A stretch of 42,892 nt of DNA from Bacteroidota bacterium (GTDB lineage Bacteria > Bacteroidota > Bacteroidia > UKL13-3): the NCBI GenBank assembly GCA_947477885.1, contig CANJUD010000017.1, forward strand, positions 1-42,892. The letters run 5' to 3'. The translations under genes and the position numbers were made by a program. This document shows positions 8,308 to 16,823 of this stretch, in pieces (the stretch's first letter is position 1; the number at the start of each line of letters is the position of its first letter). The notes beneath the pieces are model-generated. The model saw only the letters and a program-made list of their open reading frames with translations. It had not been told where the DNA came from and ran no database searches.

Positions 8308-10515
8308 CTAATAAGATAATTGGTATAGAATGTCATATATATGAGCTTTCAACATATCTCTTTTAAAAGGAATATAATCATCGTTTGCATTTTGATATAC
8401 TTTATGCCCCGTTTTGAAATCTATAATATAATATTCAAAAAGAAATTTTTTGCTAGGAACAAGCACATTGAACAAATCTACTAGTAATAAGCAATTGGTA
8501 ATACTACAACTGTTGCATTCATCTCCATTAGAAGAAGACTCTTTATGGTATATTTTTTTTGTAAACTTGCCAGTAAACAAATACGGCGTTTTCTTCGACA
8601 AAGAAAGTTGATATGCTTGGAATTGCGTGGCAGAATAATTTGTTCTGTATCCCAGTAAATTGCTCCCAATTTCATATATATAATCATTGACCATTACCTC
8701 ATCGTTCCACATTTGAGCATTATTCAGTTTTATTTCTTCAACACTCATGTTTAGCACTTTTCCTCCCAACATTTTGTCGTATTTGTTAAATAGGTTTTCT
8801 ACTTTTACTTTTTCTTTGTCAGGAATTATTTCCCTTAGCGGGTCTTGGTCATCCTTCAATAGATTGAGATAGTCAAAATCAAGTGATGATTGTAGTATTT
8901 TAGTGCTTATTTTAAATTTCTTGTTTGGACTGGTTTCCAAATCGCTGAAAATATAATCAAAATTTGTAACAGCATTTTTATACTCTCGGGTAAAAATAAA
9001 ATCTGAAGTAATATCCATCATAGCAGTTTGGGTATATGCGTCAGGAATATTTTTATAAATATTATCTATTACTTTTGGTTTTTTTATTCTGGCATATTTG
9101 TTAACGGTAATAGGGTCTTCTATTTTGATAGGCGCATCAGTTTTAATATCATTCGTTGAGAAAACAAAATACTCACGTTTCATATTGGTATTATTATAAA
9201 GATAGGCCATCAAATAATCGCGGAAGCTATTTAGATAAGCAGATTTCGGGTTCTGTACAGCCCATTCCCAGCATTTGCGAAGTGCTAATACCAGTATATT
9301 ATTGGCATTATTTGCCTTTATTTTATATAATACTTTTATGCAAGTGTCTACTGGCGTAATTCCAGCTTTTTTAAATTCATATTCGGCAAGTTTGGCTATT
9401 TTTTTTTCAGCCCAAAGTCCTTTTAGGTAATTCTCTACATCCGCATCCTTATTAATAGAGAAACCAAATAATGCTTGAACAAAAATCTCTTTAGCTTGCA
9501 TATTGCCTGTATCTTGTTTAATGACGCAGTATGAATTATATAATGCATCATTATACTGTTTGCGGATTAATTGTTGTTTACAGGTTTCTAGTTTTGCAAG
9601 CTTTATTATATAATTGAAAGTTACAACTTCAATAGTATGCTTTTGTGAAGTCTTAGGTTTGGAGCTGCCCAGTAACTCTTTGCGTTTGGCATAGTCATCG
9701 TATATTGGTGATTCAGATTGGGCTATTTCTTCACTTTGTGTAACAAGCATCACAGTATCCTTGTCAAACTCTGCAGGGATTTTAAAATGGGCACTTTCAA
9801 AAAATTCTTTGTCGAATTTAATATATTCAAATGGGAATTCTGCATTGAGCAATATGTCGAAATATAATAGAGCTTCACCGATATCGAAACCTGCATCTTT
9901 GGTTAATTCTAATGCAGTTTTATCATACTCATAAGTGTTGCCTGTTTCTACCAAAACCTGGTCGGTAAATTCGTGAAAATAGGTATTATAAGATTTTACA
10001 TCCCCACCTTTGTTCAATAAAGTGATATCAAGACTTTGTATATAACCGCTTTTATATTTTGTAATTTCTCTAGCTATAGCAAATGCAAGCTGCGATTCAT
10101 CAGTTGTCTGGGCAATAAATCCCGTGGATATAAAAATCATCCCGTCAGGTGAAGAGAAATTTATAGCATAATCATTTTTGCATAAATATATTTTTATATT
10201 GTTAGCAACTGTTTTGTCTTGGTCGAAAAATTTGTGTGCAATTTTATCAATCTGAAAACTGATAGTGTCATTGAATAATACTTGACCGCTTCTTAAATAT
10301 CCTTGAAACAAGATGATTTCCTCTTTCAATAGTGCATCATTAAAGGTAATATTTAACGCTTTCAGATGAGCTCTGGCTTTGGCTAGTCGTTCATCCACAC
10401 TTAGGTTAAATTCCTTGGGGAGGGGGGCTTTGCTTTGTAATATATAATTATTTTGTGTAAATGCTTTGCTGGCAGTTAGGGTAATAGTAATATATAAAAT
10501 GAGTCTCAGTTTCAT
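8308..10515 (-). CDS. M48-like secreted protein lacking the zinc-binding histidines
   Basis: The chosen ATG at 10515 starts with a signal peptide (MKLRLILYITITLTASKAFTQ); an ATG at 10536 would add 7 residues inside the upstream gene. The protein has 735 residues. Residues ~122-136 (SPDGMIFISTGFIAQ) match the P-x-G-x-IF-x-T-x-GL strand of M48 peptidases. The next helix reads AIAREITKY where the family has HEXXH, so both histidines are replaced (R149, K153) and only Glu150 stays. Further on, EYDKTALELTKDAGFD resembles the E-x-AD-x-AGYD segment. Inferred: an inactive M48 relative with a chaperone or binding role, followed by a long unassigned C-terminal part. It sits between the symporter and a barrel protein in one operon. 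Confidence 0.6.
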   Translation of the reverse strand: MKLRLILYITITLTASKAFTQNNYILQSKAPLPKEFNLSVDERLAKARAHLKALNITFNDALLKEEIILFQGYLRSGQVLFNDTISFQIDKIAHKFFDQDKTVANNIKIYLCKNDYAINFSSPDGMIFISTGFIAQTTDESQLAFAIAREITKYKSGYIQSLDITLLNKGGDVKSYNTYFHEFTDQVLVETGNTYEYDKTALELTKDAGFDIGEALLYFDILLNAEFPFEYIKFDKEFFESAHFKIPAEFDKDTVMLVTQSEEIAQSESPIYDDYAKRKELLGSSKPKTSQKHTIEVVTFNYIIKLAKLETCKQQLIRKQYNDALYNSYCVIKQDTGNMQAKEIFVQALFGFSINKDADVENYLKGLWAEKKIAKLAEYEFKKAGITPVDTCIKVLYKIKANNANNILVLALRKCWEWAVQNPKSAYLNSFRDYLMAYLYNNTNMKREYFVFSTNDIKTDAPIKIEDPITVNKYARIKKPKVIDNIYKNIPDAYTQTAMMDITSDFIFTREYKNAVTNFDYIFSDLETSPNKKFKISTKILQSSLDFDYLNLLKDDQDPLREIIPDKEKVKVENLFNKYDKMLGGKVLNMSVEEIKLNNAQMWNDEVMVNDYIYEIGSNLLGYRTNYSATQFQAYQLSLSKKTPYLFTGKFTKKIYHKESSSNGDECNSCSITNCLLLVDLFNVLVPSKKFLFEYYIIDFKTGHKVYQNANDDYIPFKRDMLKAHIYDILYQLSY

Positions 10516-10517
10516 AT

Positions 10518-11879
10518 TTAAATTTCTTTTTCCCATTTAGCTACAACAATTGTTGCTATACAGTTTCCTGTTACGTTAACAGCGGTACGAGCCATATCCA
10601 TAAAAGCATCAACTGCAAGTATTAAAAAAGCTTTTTCTTGGTCTAAACCCATAGCAGTAACCGTGCCAAGCAACACTATAAATGAAGCTCCTCGAACACC
10701 CGCAACACCTTTACTTGTGAGCATGAGCGTGAGACACATAGTTGCCTGCTGCCCAATAGTTAAATCCACCCCACACATTTGTGCCACAAAGACAGACGCC
10801 ATAGAAAGATATAATGTGGTACCATCCAAATTGAAACTATAACCTGTAGGCAGAACAAAGGAAACAACGTGTTGTGGCACCCCATATTTGTTCATGTTTT
10901 CCATAGCTTTTGGTAAAGCTGCTTCACTACTAGCAGTTGCAAATGCTAATGAAACAGGCTCACGAATTGCTGCCCAAAACTTTTTTAAATCCGCTTTAAT
11001 TAAAATGAGAATGGGGATAAATACGAGTATCACAAATACTATGAGTGCACCATATAGTGTGCCCACCAATTTTGCTAAATCCATTAAAACACCTACACCA
11101 TTTTTTGAAACCGTGGAAGCTAAAGCACCAAATACAGCAAGGGGAGCAACATACATTACAATATCTGTTACTTTAAACATCACATCGGCCAATGCCTGGC
11201 AGCCATTCAGCATAATTTGTTTTGAATTGTTTTTTACCAGAGCCAATCCCATTGCAAATAACAAACTGAAAATTACTACTTGTAATATTTTATTTTCAGC
11301 AACCGCTAATGCTATATTCTCGGGAAAAACTTCTAGTAAATGATCTGCTTCTTTTTTATTATTTATAATATCGGTAGCTTTTTTAACTACATTTTCATTT
11401 GCTTTAACATGAACGCCTATACCAGCTTCTGTGAAGTTAATAGCACCCAATCCAATAAATAAAGCAAGGGTGGTTACTATTTCAAAATATATAATAGCCT
11501 TTAATCCCATACGGCCTACTTGTTTCAAATTGGAGTGGCCGGCAATACCAACTACTAAAGTAGAAAATATAAGCGGAGCTATAATAGTTTTAATTAATCG
11601 GACAAATATTTTGCTCAACTTTTCGAGTGCAATTACAAATTCGTTTTGCTGAAAATCGTAACCACATACAATTCCTGCAACCATCGCTGCGACTATCCAA
11701 GCGGTTAATTTTTTGGTAGCGAATGCATATAATATAATAGTGCCTACCAAGGCCCATCTCAGTGCTAAATAGAATATGGGCTCAACATTTATATTACAAT
11801 ATTGTATGAAGCCCAATACTGCTAATAAAGAAACCAGTATGATATTCGCTATTAATATTTTTTTTGCAAATTTTTTCAT
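10518..11879 (-). CDS. Dicarboxylate/amino acid:cation symporter (DAACS family)
   Basis: 453 residues with many hydrophobic segments and the family's transport core: the SSEAALPKAME re-entrant loop (usually a Ser-rich stretch), PTGYSFNLDGTTLY, KGVAGVRGASFIVL in the second hairpin, and DAFMDMARTAVNVTGN in the last helix. These carry the cation and dicarboxylate sites in GltP/DctA/GltPh. It imports glutamate, aspartate or C4-dicarboxylates with Na+ or H+; which one cannot be told. The start overlaps the TPR-lipoprotein stop by 4 nt (ATGA), so the genes are coupled. The N-terminal ~70 residues hold two extra-looking hydrophobic segments before the usual core. Confidence 0.93.
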   Translation of the reverse strand: MKKFAKKILIANIILVSLLAVLGFIQYCNINVEPIFYLALRWALVGTIILYAFATKKLTAWIVAAMVAGIVCGYDFQQNEFVIALEKLSKIFVRLIKTIIAPLIFSTLVVGIAGHSNLKQVGRMGLKAIIYFEIVTTLALFIGLGAINFTEAGIGVHVKANENVVKKATDIINNKKEADHLLEVFPENIALAVAENKILQVVIFSLLFAMGLALVKNNSKQIMLNGCQALADVMFKVTDIVMYVAPLAVFGALASTVSKNGVGVLMDLAKLVGTLYGALIVFVILVFIPILILIKADLKKFWAAIREPVSLAFATASSEAALPKAMENMNKYGVPQHVVSFVLPTGYSFNLDGTTLYLSMASVFVAQMCGVDLTIGQQATMCLTLMLTSKGVAGVRGASFIVLLGTVTAMGLDQEKAFLILAVDAFMDMARTAVNVTGNCIATIVVAKWEKEI

Positions 11880-12610
11880 CGTTTCGGTGGCGATTCCATA
11901 TCACTAACATATTGCTCAAAATGTTGTAATATTTGTTCAACATAATAAAATTCAGGAAATTCTTTGAGGGCCAATTTGTAATTTTCTTTTGTTTCAGTAT
12001 ATTTATGCATAAGTCCCAAGGTAGAGCCTTTTATAAAATATGCCGCAGCTTTGATGGGCACCATTTGAATATATGAATTACGGCCACTTCCAAAACGCAT
12101 TTCGGTACTATCTTTTATCGGCTGTTTAAAATCAATTACTTTTTGTAAGTAATCAAATCCTTTCTTGTCACCCATTTGAATTTTATAATAACCTTGGCGA
12201 TATACATACTTGAGTTTTTCTGTTTTCAAAAATAATTTGTCAGCCATTGCATATGCTGAATCTAGCATATCTAATTTTTCGAAACTTAGCTCTTTAGTCT
12301 CCATCACTTTTTCAGTAAGCGGGTACTTTACTGCGTATTGGTCACATATTTTAATAGCTTGCTGCATTTGTCCTACAGAAATATATAAGTTAGCCAAAGT
12401 GTCCAATAAGTTCGGATTGGTTGAATCGATAGCTATCATATATCGCAGAGAATTGATGGCTGTCGGCAAATCTCCAATATCAGTTGATGCTTTGTAAACT
12501 TTTTTGTGTAATTCCATTTGAGTTGATGAATCGCTGGAGATGCCGTCTTTACAGCTTGTGGCAAGAGTTATGGTTGCCAAAGTCATTAAATAAATAATCT
12601 GTTTTTTCAT
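11876..12610 (-). CDS. TPR-repeat lipoprotein
   Basis: 244 residues. The lipobox LATSC has its Cys at position 20, followed by a Ser/Asp-rich start. Several helix pairs with TPR-like spacing follow (about 40-110: AINSLRYMIAIDSTNPNLLD, LANLYISVGQMQQAIKICD; and 200-235: YTETKENYKLALKEFPEFYY). It is the first gene of the four-gene minus operon and overlaps the symporter gene by 4 nt. Inferred: an envelope lipoprotein used for protein contacts, function unknown. It is divergent from mraZ across a 257-nt gap that carries the dcw promoter. Confidence 0.75.
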   Translation of the reverse strand: MKKQIIYLMTLATITLATSCKDGISSDSSTQMELHKKVYKASTDIGDLPTAINSLRYMIAIDSTNPNLLDTLANLYISVGQMQQAIKICDQYAVKYPLTEKVMETKELSFEKLDMLDSAYAMADKLFLKTEKLKYVYRQGYYKIQMGDKKGFDYLQKVIDFKQPIKDSTEMRFGSGRNSYIQMVPIKAAAYFIKGSTLGLMHKYTETKENYKLALKEFPEFYYVEQILQHFEQYVSDMESPPKR

Positions 12611-12792
12611 GTTTTAAATTTTGTTCAAACCAACACCACAAAAGCCATTTGGACAAATAACAGGGCAAAAAAAATTGTGATTATATGAATTAGAGATAAC
12701 TAAAAAAATATCTCCACTTTCCTCCACCATTATAAAATATTGTAAAACAAATAAATAACTGCTATATTTGTATTTGATGTCTGAATTTTTAT

Positions 12793-12843
12793 CCACAATT
12801 TGCATTTTTGTGGTTTTTTGTGGAGTAAAATGTTTTACATTTG
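12793..12843 (+). promoter_or_regulatory. dcw operon promoter with candidate MraZ operator
   Basis: TACATTTG (12836-12843) fits the -7 consensus TAnnTTTG, 24 nt before the mraZ ATG. A TTTTTTG run (12814-12820) could serve as a -33 element, but with a short spacing. GTGG occurs at 12810-12813 and again at 12820-12823, a 10-nt period, each after a T-run. An upstream CCACAA (12793-12798) pairs with TTGTGG (12808-12813). E. coli MraZ binds TGGG-type direct repeats with about the same period in its own promoter. Confidence 0.5.
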
Positions 12844-12867
12844 TTGCGTTAATTTAAAACACTGGAA

Positions 12868-13335
12868 ATGACTAAGTTCATCGGAGAATTTGAATGTAAG
12901 CTGGACGGCAAAGGCAGGCTGATAATTCCTGCACGCCTCAAAAAACAGCTGCCTCCTGATTCTCAAGACATTTTGGTGATTAACCGCGGCTTCGATAAGT
13001 GTTTGGTATTGTTCACCAAAAATGCTTGGGAAGCAGAGACTGATAAACTCAGTGACTTGAATCTATTCAATCGTAAAGACCGACAGTTTTTCAGGATGTT
13101 TAACAACGGTGCCACTGAAGTTCCGGTGGACGGAAATGATAGAATATTAATCCCTAAAAAATTATTAGAATATGCTGAAATACGTAATGATGTGGTTCTG
13201 TTTGCATACAGTAACCGTATTGAAATCTGGAGTGAGAAGGTTTATAACGAAGAGCTCAGCATGAGTTCCGATGACTTCAGCTCTCTTGCCGAGGAAGTAA
13301 TGCCCAAAAAAGGTAAAAAAGAACCGGAAAATTGA
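12868..13335 (+). CDS. mraZ: Transcriptional regulator MraZ
   Basis: 155 residues with two AbrB/SpoVT-type swapped-hairpin halves: LDGKGRLIIPARLKKQL near residue 11 and VDGNDRILIPKKLLEYA near 88. From the family: it forms rings, binds direct repeats in the dcw promoter and represses the cluster. It is the first gene of the operon, as in most bacteria, and its TGA overlaps the TTG start of rsmH by 3 nt. The C-terminal tail is Lys/Glu-rich. GTGG repeats with a 10-nt period lie upstream. Confidence 0.96.
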   Translation: MTKFIGEFECKLDGKGRLIIPARLKKQLPPDSQDILVINRGFDKCLVLFTKNAWEAETDKLSDLNLFNRKDRQFFRMFNNGATEVPVDGNDRILIPKKLLEYAEIRNDVVLFAYSNRIEIWSEKVYNEELSMSSDDFSSLAEEVMPKKGKKEPEN

Positions 13336-14240
13336 GCATCGTCGCCACATATCATACGCCTGTAATGCTGCATGAGTGCATTGAAGCGTTGAACATCAAA
13401 CCTGATGGAATATATGTGGATGTAACTTTTGGAGGGGGCGGACATTCCCGTGCAATACTCGAAAAACTTGGACCGAAAGGTAAGCTCATCGGATTTGATC
13501 AAGACGACGATGTTAAAAATAACCTGCCTGATGATGCCCGATTTATTTGGGTGAATCATAATTTTAGGTTCCTTAAAAACTTTTTAAAATTACATCATAT
13601 AAATGCTGCCGATGGCATATTGGCCGATCTAGGTGTGTCGAGTCATCAGTTTGATGAGGGCTCGCGTGGCTTTAGTTATCGCAGTGATGCTTTGCTGGAT
13701 ATGCGGATGGATCAGCAATCGAAACCCGATGCCAGGGGAGTAGTCAATACTTACACTGAGGAGCAACTTATACATATATTTAAAAGTTATGGCGAATTAA
13801 AAAATAGTCGAAAAGTGGCACAGACTATTATAGATGCAAGAACACAGAAAAGTATAGAAACTATCAATCATTTTTTGAAAGCTATAGAAAGAGTTACACC
13901 TTTTAAAGATAAATATACTTTTTTGAGTCAGGTGTTTCAAGCTATAAGGATGGAAGTGAACAAGGAATTGGATGTTCTTGGAAAATTCTTAAATGATACA
14001 ACAGAATGTTTATCAAAAGGAGGTCGATTGGTGGTGATGAGTTATCATAGTTTGGAAGATAGGTTAGTTAAAAGTTTTATAGCAAGCGGAAACACAGAAG
14101 GGCATATCGTAAAAGATGTATATGGGAATAGCAATAATCCGCTGAAAGCATTGTCGAGAGCCATTGCGCCTTCAGATGAAGAGATTGAAAAAAACCCACG
14201 CTCACGCAGTGCAAAACTTAGAATAGCTGAGAAACTATAA
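13332..14240 (+). CDS. rsmH: 16S rRNA (cytosine1402-N4)-methyltransferase RsmH
   Basis: 302 residues. It uses SAM to methylate N4 of C1402 in 16S rRNA. Seen: the N-terminal YHTPVML, the SAM-binding loop DVTFGGGGHSRAIL, ADGILADLGVSSHQFD, GFSYRSDALLDMRMD, MSYHSLEDRLVK and the C-terminal NPRSRSAKLRIAEK, all family hallmarks in order. The start is a TTG inside the end of mraZ, in the context ATTGAGC. No ATG exists before the conserved YHTPVML block, so TTG is the best start and translation is probably coupled to mraZ. Confidence 0.96.
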   Translation: MSIVATYHTPVMLHECIEALNIKPDGIYVDVTFGGGGHSRAILEKLGPKGKLIGFDQDDDVKNNLPDDARFIWVNHNFRFLKNFLKLHHINAADGILADLGVSSHQFDEGSRGFSYRSDALLDMRMDQQSKPDARGVVNTYTEEQLIHIFKSYGELKNSRKVAQTIIDARTQKSIETINHFLKAIERVTPFKDKYTFLSQVFQAIRMEVNKELDVLGKFLNDTTECLSKGGRLVVMSYHSLEDRLVKSFIASGNTEGHIVKDVYGNSNNPLKALSRAIAPSDEEIEKNPRSRSAKLRIAEKL

Positions 14241-14250
14241 TATATATAAG

Positions 14251-14592
14251 ATGGAACAAGCCAATACAGATAAAGAAAAAAACAGCAAAAGTCCGCTTGT
14301 AAAAGTATCGGAGTTTAGTTTTTTTATTACACCTGAAAATATAAAAAAGTGGATGCCATTTATAGGATATATGTTTTTGTTGGGAATGATATATATAGCC
14401 AATCAACACTATGCAAATAAAACGGTTGTTAAAATCTCTAGATTAACCAAAGAAAAGGAAGAATTAAGAAGTGAATATATAAGTATTGCCAAAGAATTAA
14501 TGAGCAGAAGTAAACAGTCTGAAGTACTAGCGAGATTGAAAGATACAGATTTAAGGCCGTTATCTGAACCGCCGGTAAAAATAATTAAATAA
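14251..14592 (+). CDS. ftsL: FtsL-like divisome protein
   Basis: 113 residues: a polar N-terminus, one membrane segment at about 34-54 (MPFIGYMFLLGMIYIANQHY), then a coiled-coil-like heptad stretch (VVKISRLTKEKEELRSEYISIAKELM). This bitopic topology, the small size and the position between rsmH and ftsI define FtsL of Bacteroidota, where sequence identity is low. It forms the FtsQLB-type complex that activates FtsW/FtsI. It starts 10 nt after rsmH and is followed by a 140-nt gap that contains an inverted repeat. Confidence 0.85.
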   Translation: MEQANTDKEKNSKSPLVKVSEFSFFITPENIKKWMPFIGYMFLLGMIYIANQHYANKTVVKISRLTKEKEELRSEYISIAKELMSRSKQSEVLARLKDTDLRPLSEPPVKIIK

Positions 14593-14722
14593 TGATTAAT
14601 GATAAAAGGTTAATTAAGAAAAGAAAGAAACATAATTTGATTGGGATTTGCAATCAAGATTTGGATATAATATAAAAGAACATAAAACCACATAATAAAT
14701 TTACCATTTATCATTAACCATT
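14591..14722. repeat. Inverted repeat in the ftsL-ftsI gap
   Basis: Arms 14591-14613 and 14700-14722 are complementary at 20 of 23 positions (core TTAATGATAAA / TTTATCATTAA), separated by 86 nt. The left arm begins in the ftsL stop codon. It looks like an AT-rich mini-repeat and could form a large hairpin in the operon mRNA. Confidence 0.7.
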
Positions 14723-14732
14723 CATCATTGTA

Positions 14733-16823
14733 TTGACTAATAAGAAAATCATATTACTAAGGGTTTATTTAAGCTTTGTTTTTATGGCTTCTTTTGCAGC
14801 TACTATAATATACTACGCCTATAAAATTCAGTTTGTTGAAGGAAGTAAATGGGTAGCTATGCAAACTGAGCAAACTACAGAGTTGCATAATATTTCTGCA
14901 ATACGCGGTAATATATATTCAGCTGATGGTAGTTTGATGGCCACGTCAGTACCTGTATATAATGTGGTGATGGATACTCGTGCCAGTGGGCTTACAGAGG
15001 ATATTTGGAAAAAAAATATAGATTCTTTGGCTCTAATGCTGGCCACCGTAAATCCTGAAAAAAGTAAAAAAGATTATTTAGTTATATTGAATACTGCACG
15101 AAAGGATTTAGATAGGTATGTTCCTTTATTAAAAAAAATCAGCTACAATGAATTAAAAATTGTGAAGAAATTCCCAGTATTCAGATTAGGTCGTAATAAA
15201 GGCGGAGTTATTATTTTGACAGAAAATATTCGTGATTATCCATTTGATAGATTGGCTAAACGTACTATAGGACAAATACCCAAAAGCATAAAAGAAAGAG
15301 GGATAGGATTGGAGGCTGCATATAATGAACAGTTAAAGGGAAGGGATGGGAAAAGTTTAATGCAAAAAATTGTGGGAGGTAATTGGATACCAATAAATGA
15401 TGATAATGATATTGAGCCCTTGAATGGATATGATATATATACTACTATAGATATGAGTATTCAAGATATTGCAGAGAATTCATTAAAGAGTGCACTAATA
15501 AAAGAAAAAGCAAGTTTTGGATGTGTGATATTAATGGAGACAAATACAGGAGCAATAAAAGCAATTTCAAATCTGAAAAGAAATGAAAATGATGAGGTAA
15601 GTGAAGTAGATAATTATGCGATAGCTGAAGCAACTGAACCTGGAAGTACTTTTAAACTTGCATCAGTTTTGGCCTTGCTTGAAGATGGTTACGCGAATGA
15701 AAATGAAACTGTTTCATCAGAAGATGGTTCAACAAGATATGGAGATCGTACTATGTATGATAGTGAGCACGGAGGAAAGGGATTGCTCACATTGCAAAAA
15801 TCTTTTGAGCTTTCATCTAATGTGGGAATTAGCAAATTTGTATGGAATCATTATCATAGTAATCCAACAAAATTTGTGAATCATTTAGTAAACGATTTCA
15901 AGTTTGGTCAAAGTTTGAAATTGGGATTTCCAGATGAGAGAATATATCCTGTACCTACCCCACAAGACAGGAATTGGAGCTCCACAACTTTACCTTGGAT
16001 GTCGATTGGATATGCAATACAAGTTTCACCTATGCAGATTTTAACTTTATATAATGCAGTGGCAAATAAAGGAAGAATGGTAAAACCCATGTTTGTGCAA
16101 AGAGTAGAGCTAACAGGCAAACTCATAAAGGAATATAATACTGAAGTTTTATCTGAAAAAATCGTTTCTGATAAAACTTTGCAAAGGATAATGCCAATGT
16201 TGACAGGTGTTGTGGAGCATGGTACCGCCACCAATATTCGCTCAAAAATATATTCAATAGGAGGCAAAACTGGAACAGCTAAAATAGTGGAGAATCGCGA
16301 ATATGTAGAAAAATACAAATCTAGTTTCTGTGGATTTTTCCCTGCTGACAATCCACAATATACTTGTATGGTTATGATTTTTAAACCTACCAATGGCATA
16401 TATTATGGAGCCTTGGTAGCTGGCCCAGTATTTAAAGAAATTGCCGATAAGGTGTATGCGGCTTCAGTGAATCGTGAGCCTGCAAATATTCAGGATACCA
16501 ATAAAACAAATTATATAACAAGGGCATCGGGTTTTACGAGTGATTTTTATCAGATTACCAATAATAAAACTAAAGTATATAGTACACAAGAATGGTCGAA
16601 TGCTACTACAAATGCTACGCAAATAAAAGTAAGTGAGTTGCAAATTTCTCCAAATAACCAAATGCCGGATGTAATGGGGATGGGTTTACGAGACGCACTG
16701 TACTTGCTTGAAAACAGGGGGTTGAAAGTGCAATATGTGGGTAAAGGGAAAGTGAAATTTCAGAGTATAGACAAAGGGACTAAAATATATAGAGGAGCTA
16801 ACGTAGTAATAGAACTTATATAA
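14733..16823 (+). CDS. ftsI: Septal peptidoglycan transpeptidase FtsI (PBP with PASTA domain)
   Basis: 696 residues. Membrane anchor at ~8-30, then a pedestal domain with RGNIYSADGS (59-67), then the transpeptidase domain: STFK with nucleophile Ser305, SSN (361-363), KTGT (512-515). A C-terminal PASTA domain (~643-696, MPDVMGMGLRDALYLLENRG) is common in Bacteroidota but absent from E. coli FtsI. It cross-links septal peptidoglycan with FtsW. The start is TTG in ATTGACT. A stop lies five codons upstream and the first ATG would cut into the anchor, so TTG is preferred; an ATT two codons earlier cannot be fully excluded. The stop directly abuts the murE start. Confidence 0.96.
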   Translation: MTNKKIILLRVYLSFVFMASFAATIIYYAYKIQFVEGSKWVAMQTEQTTELHNISAIRGNIYSADGSLMATSVPVYNVVMDTRASGLTEDIWKKNIDSLALMLATVNPEKSKKDYLVILNTARKDLDRYVPLLKKISYNELKIVKKFPVFRLGRNKGGVIILTENIRDYPFDRLAKRTIGQIPKSIKERGIGLEAAYNEQLKGRDGKSLMQKIVGGNWIPINDDNDIEPLNGYDIYTTIDMSIQDIAENSLKSALIKEKASFGCVILMETNTGAIKAISNLKRNENDEVSEVDNYAIAEATEPGSTFKLASVLALLEDGYANENETVSSEDGSTRYGDRTMYDSEHGGKGLLTLQKSFELSSNVGISKFVWNHYHSNPTKFVNHLVNDFKFGQSLKLGFPDERIYPVPTPQDRNWSSTTLPWMSIGYAIQVSPMQILTLYNAVANKGRMVKPMFVQRVELTGKLIKEYNTEVLSEKIVSDKTLQRIMPMLTGVVEHGTATNIRSKIYSIGGKTGTAKIVENREYVEKYKSSFCGFFPADNPQYTCMVMIFKPTNGIYYGALVAGPVFKEIADKVYAASVNREPANIQDTNKTNYITRASGFTSDFYQITNNKTKVYSTQEWSNATTNATQIKVSELQISPNNQMPDVMGMGLRDALYLLENRGLKVQYVGKGKVKFQSIDKGTKIYRGANVVIELI

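Noticed and set aside
15445-16399. Reverse-strand open frames inside ftsI
   Set aside because: They lie wholly inside a well-supported gene and have low-complexity or implausible protein composition.
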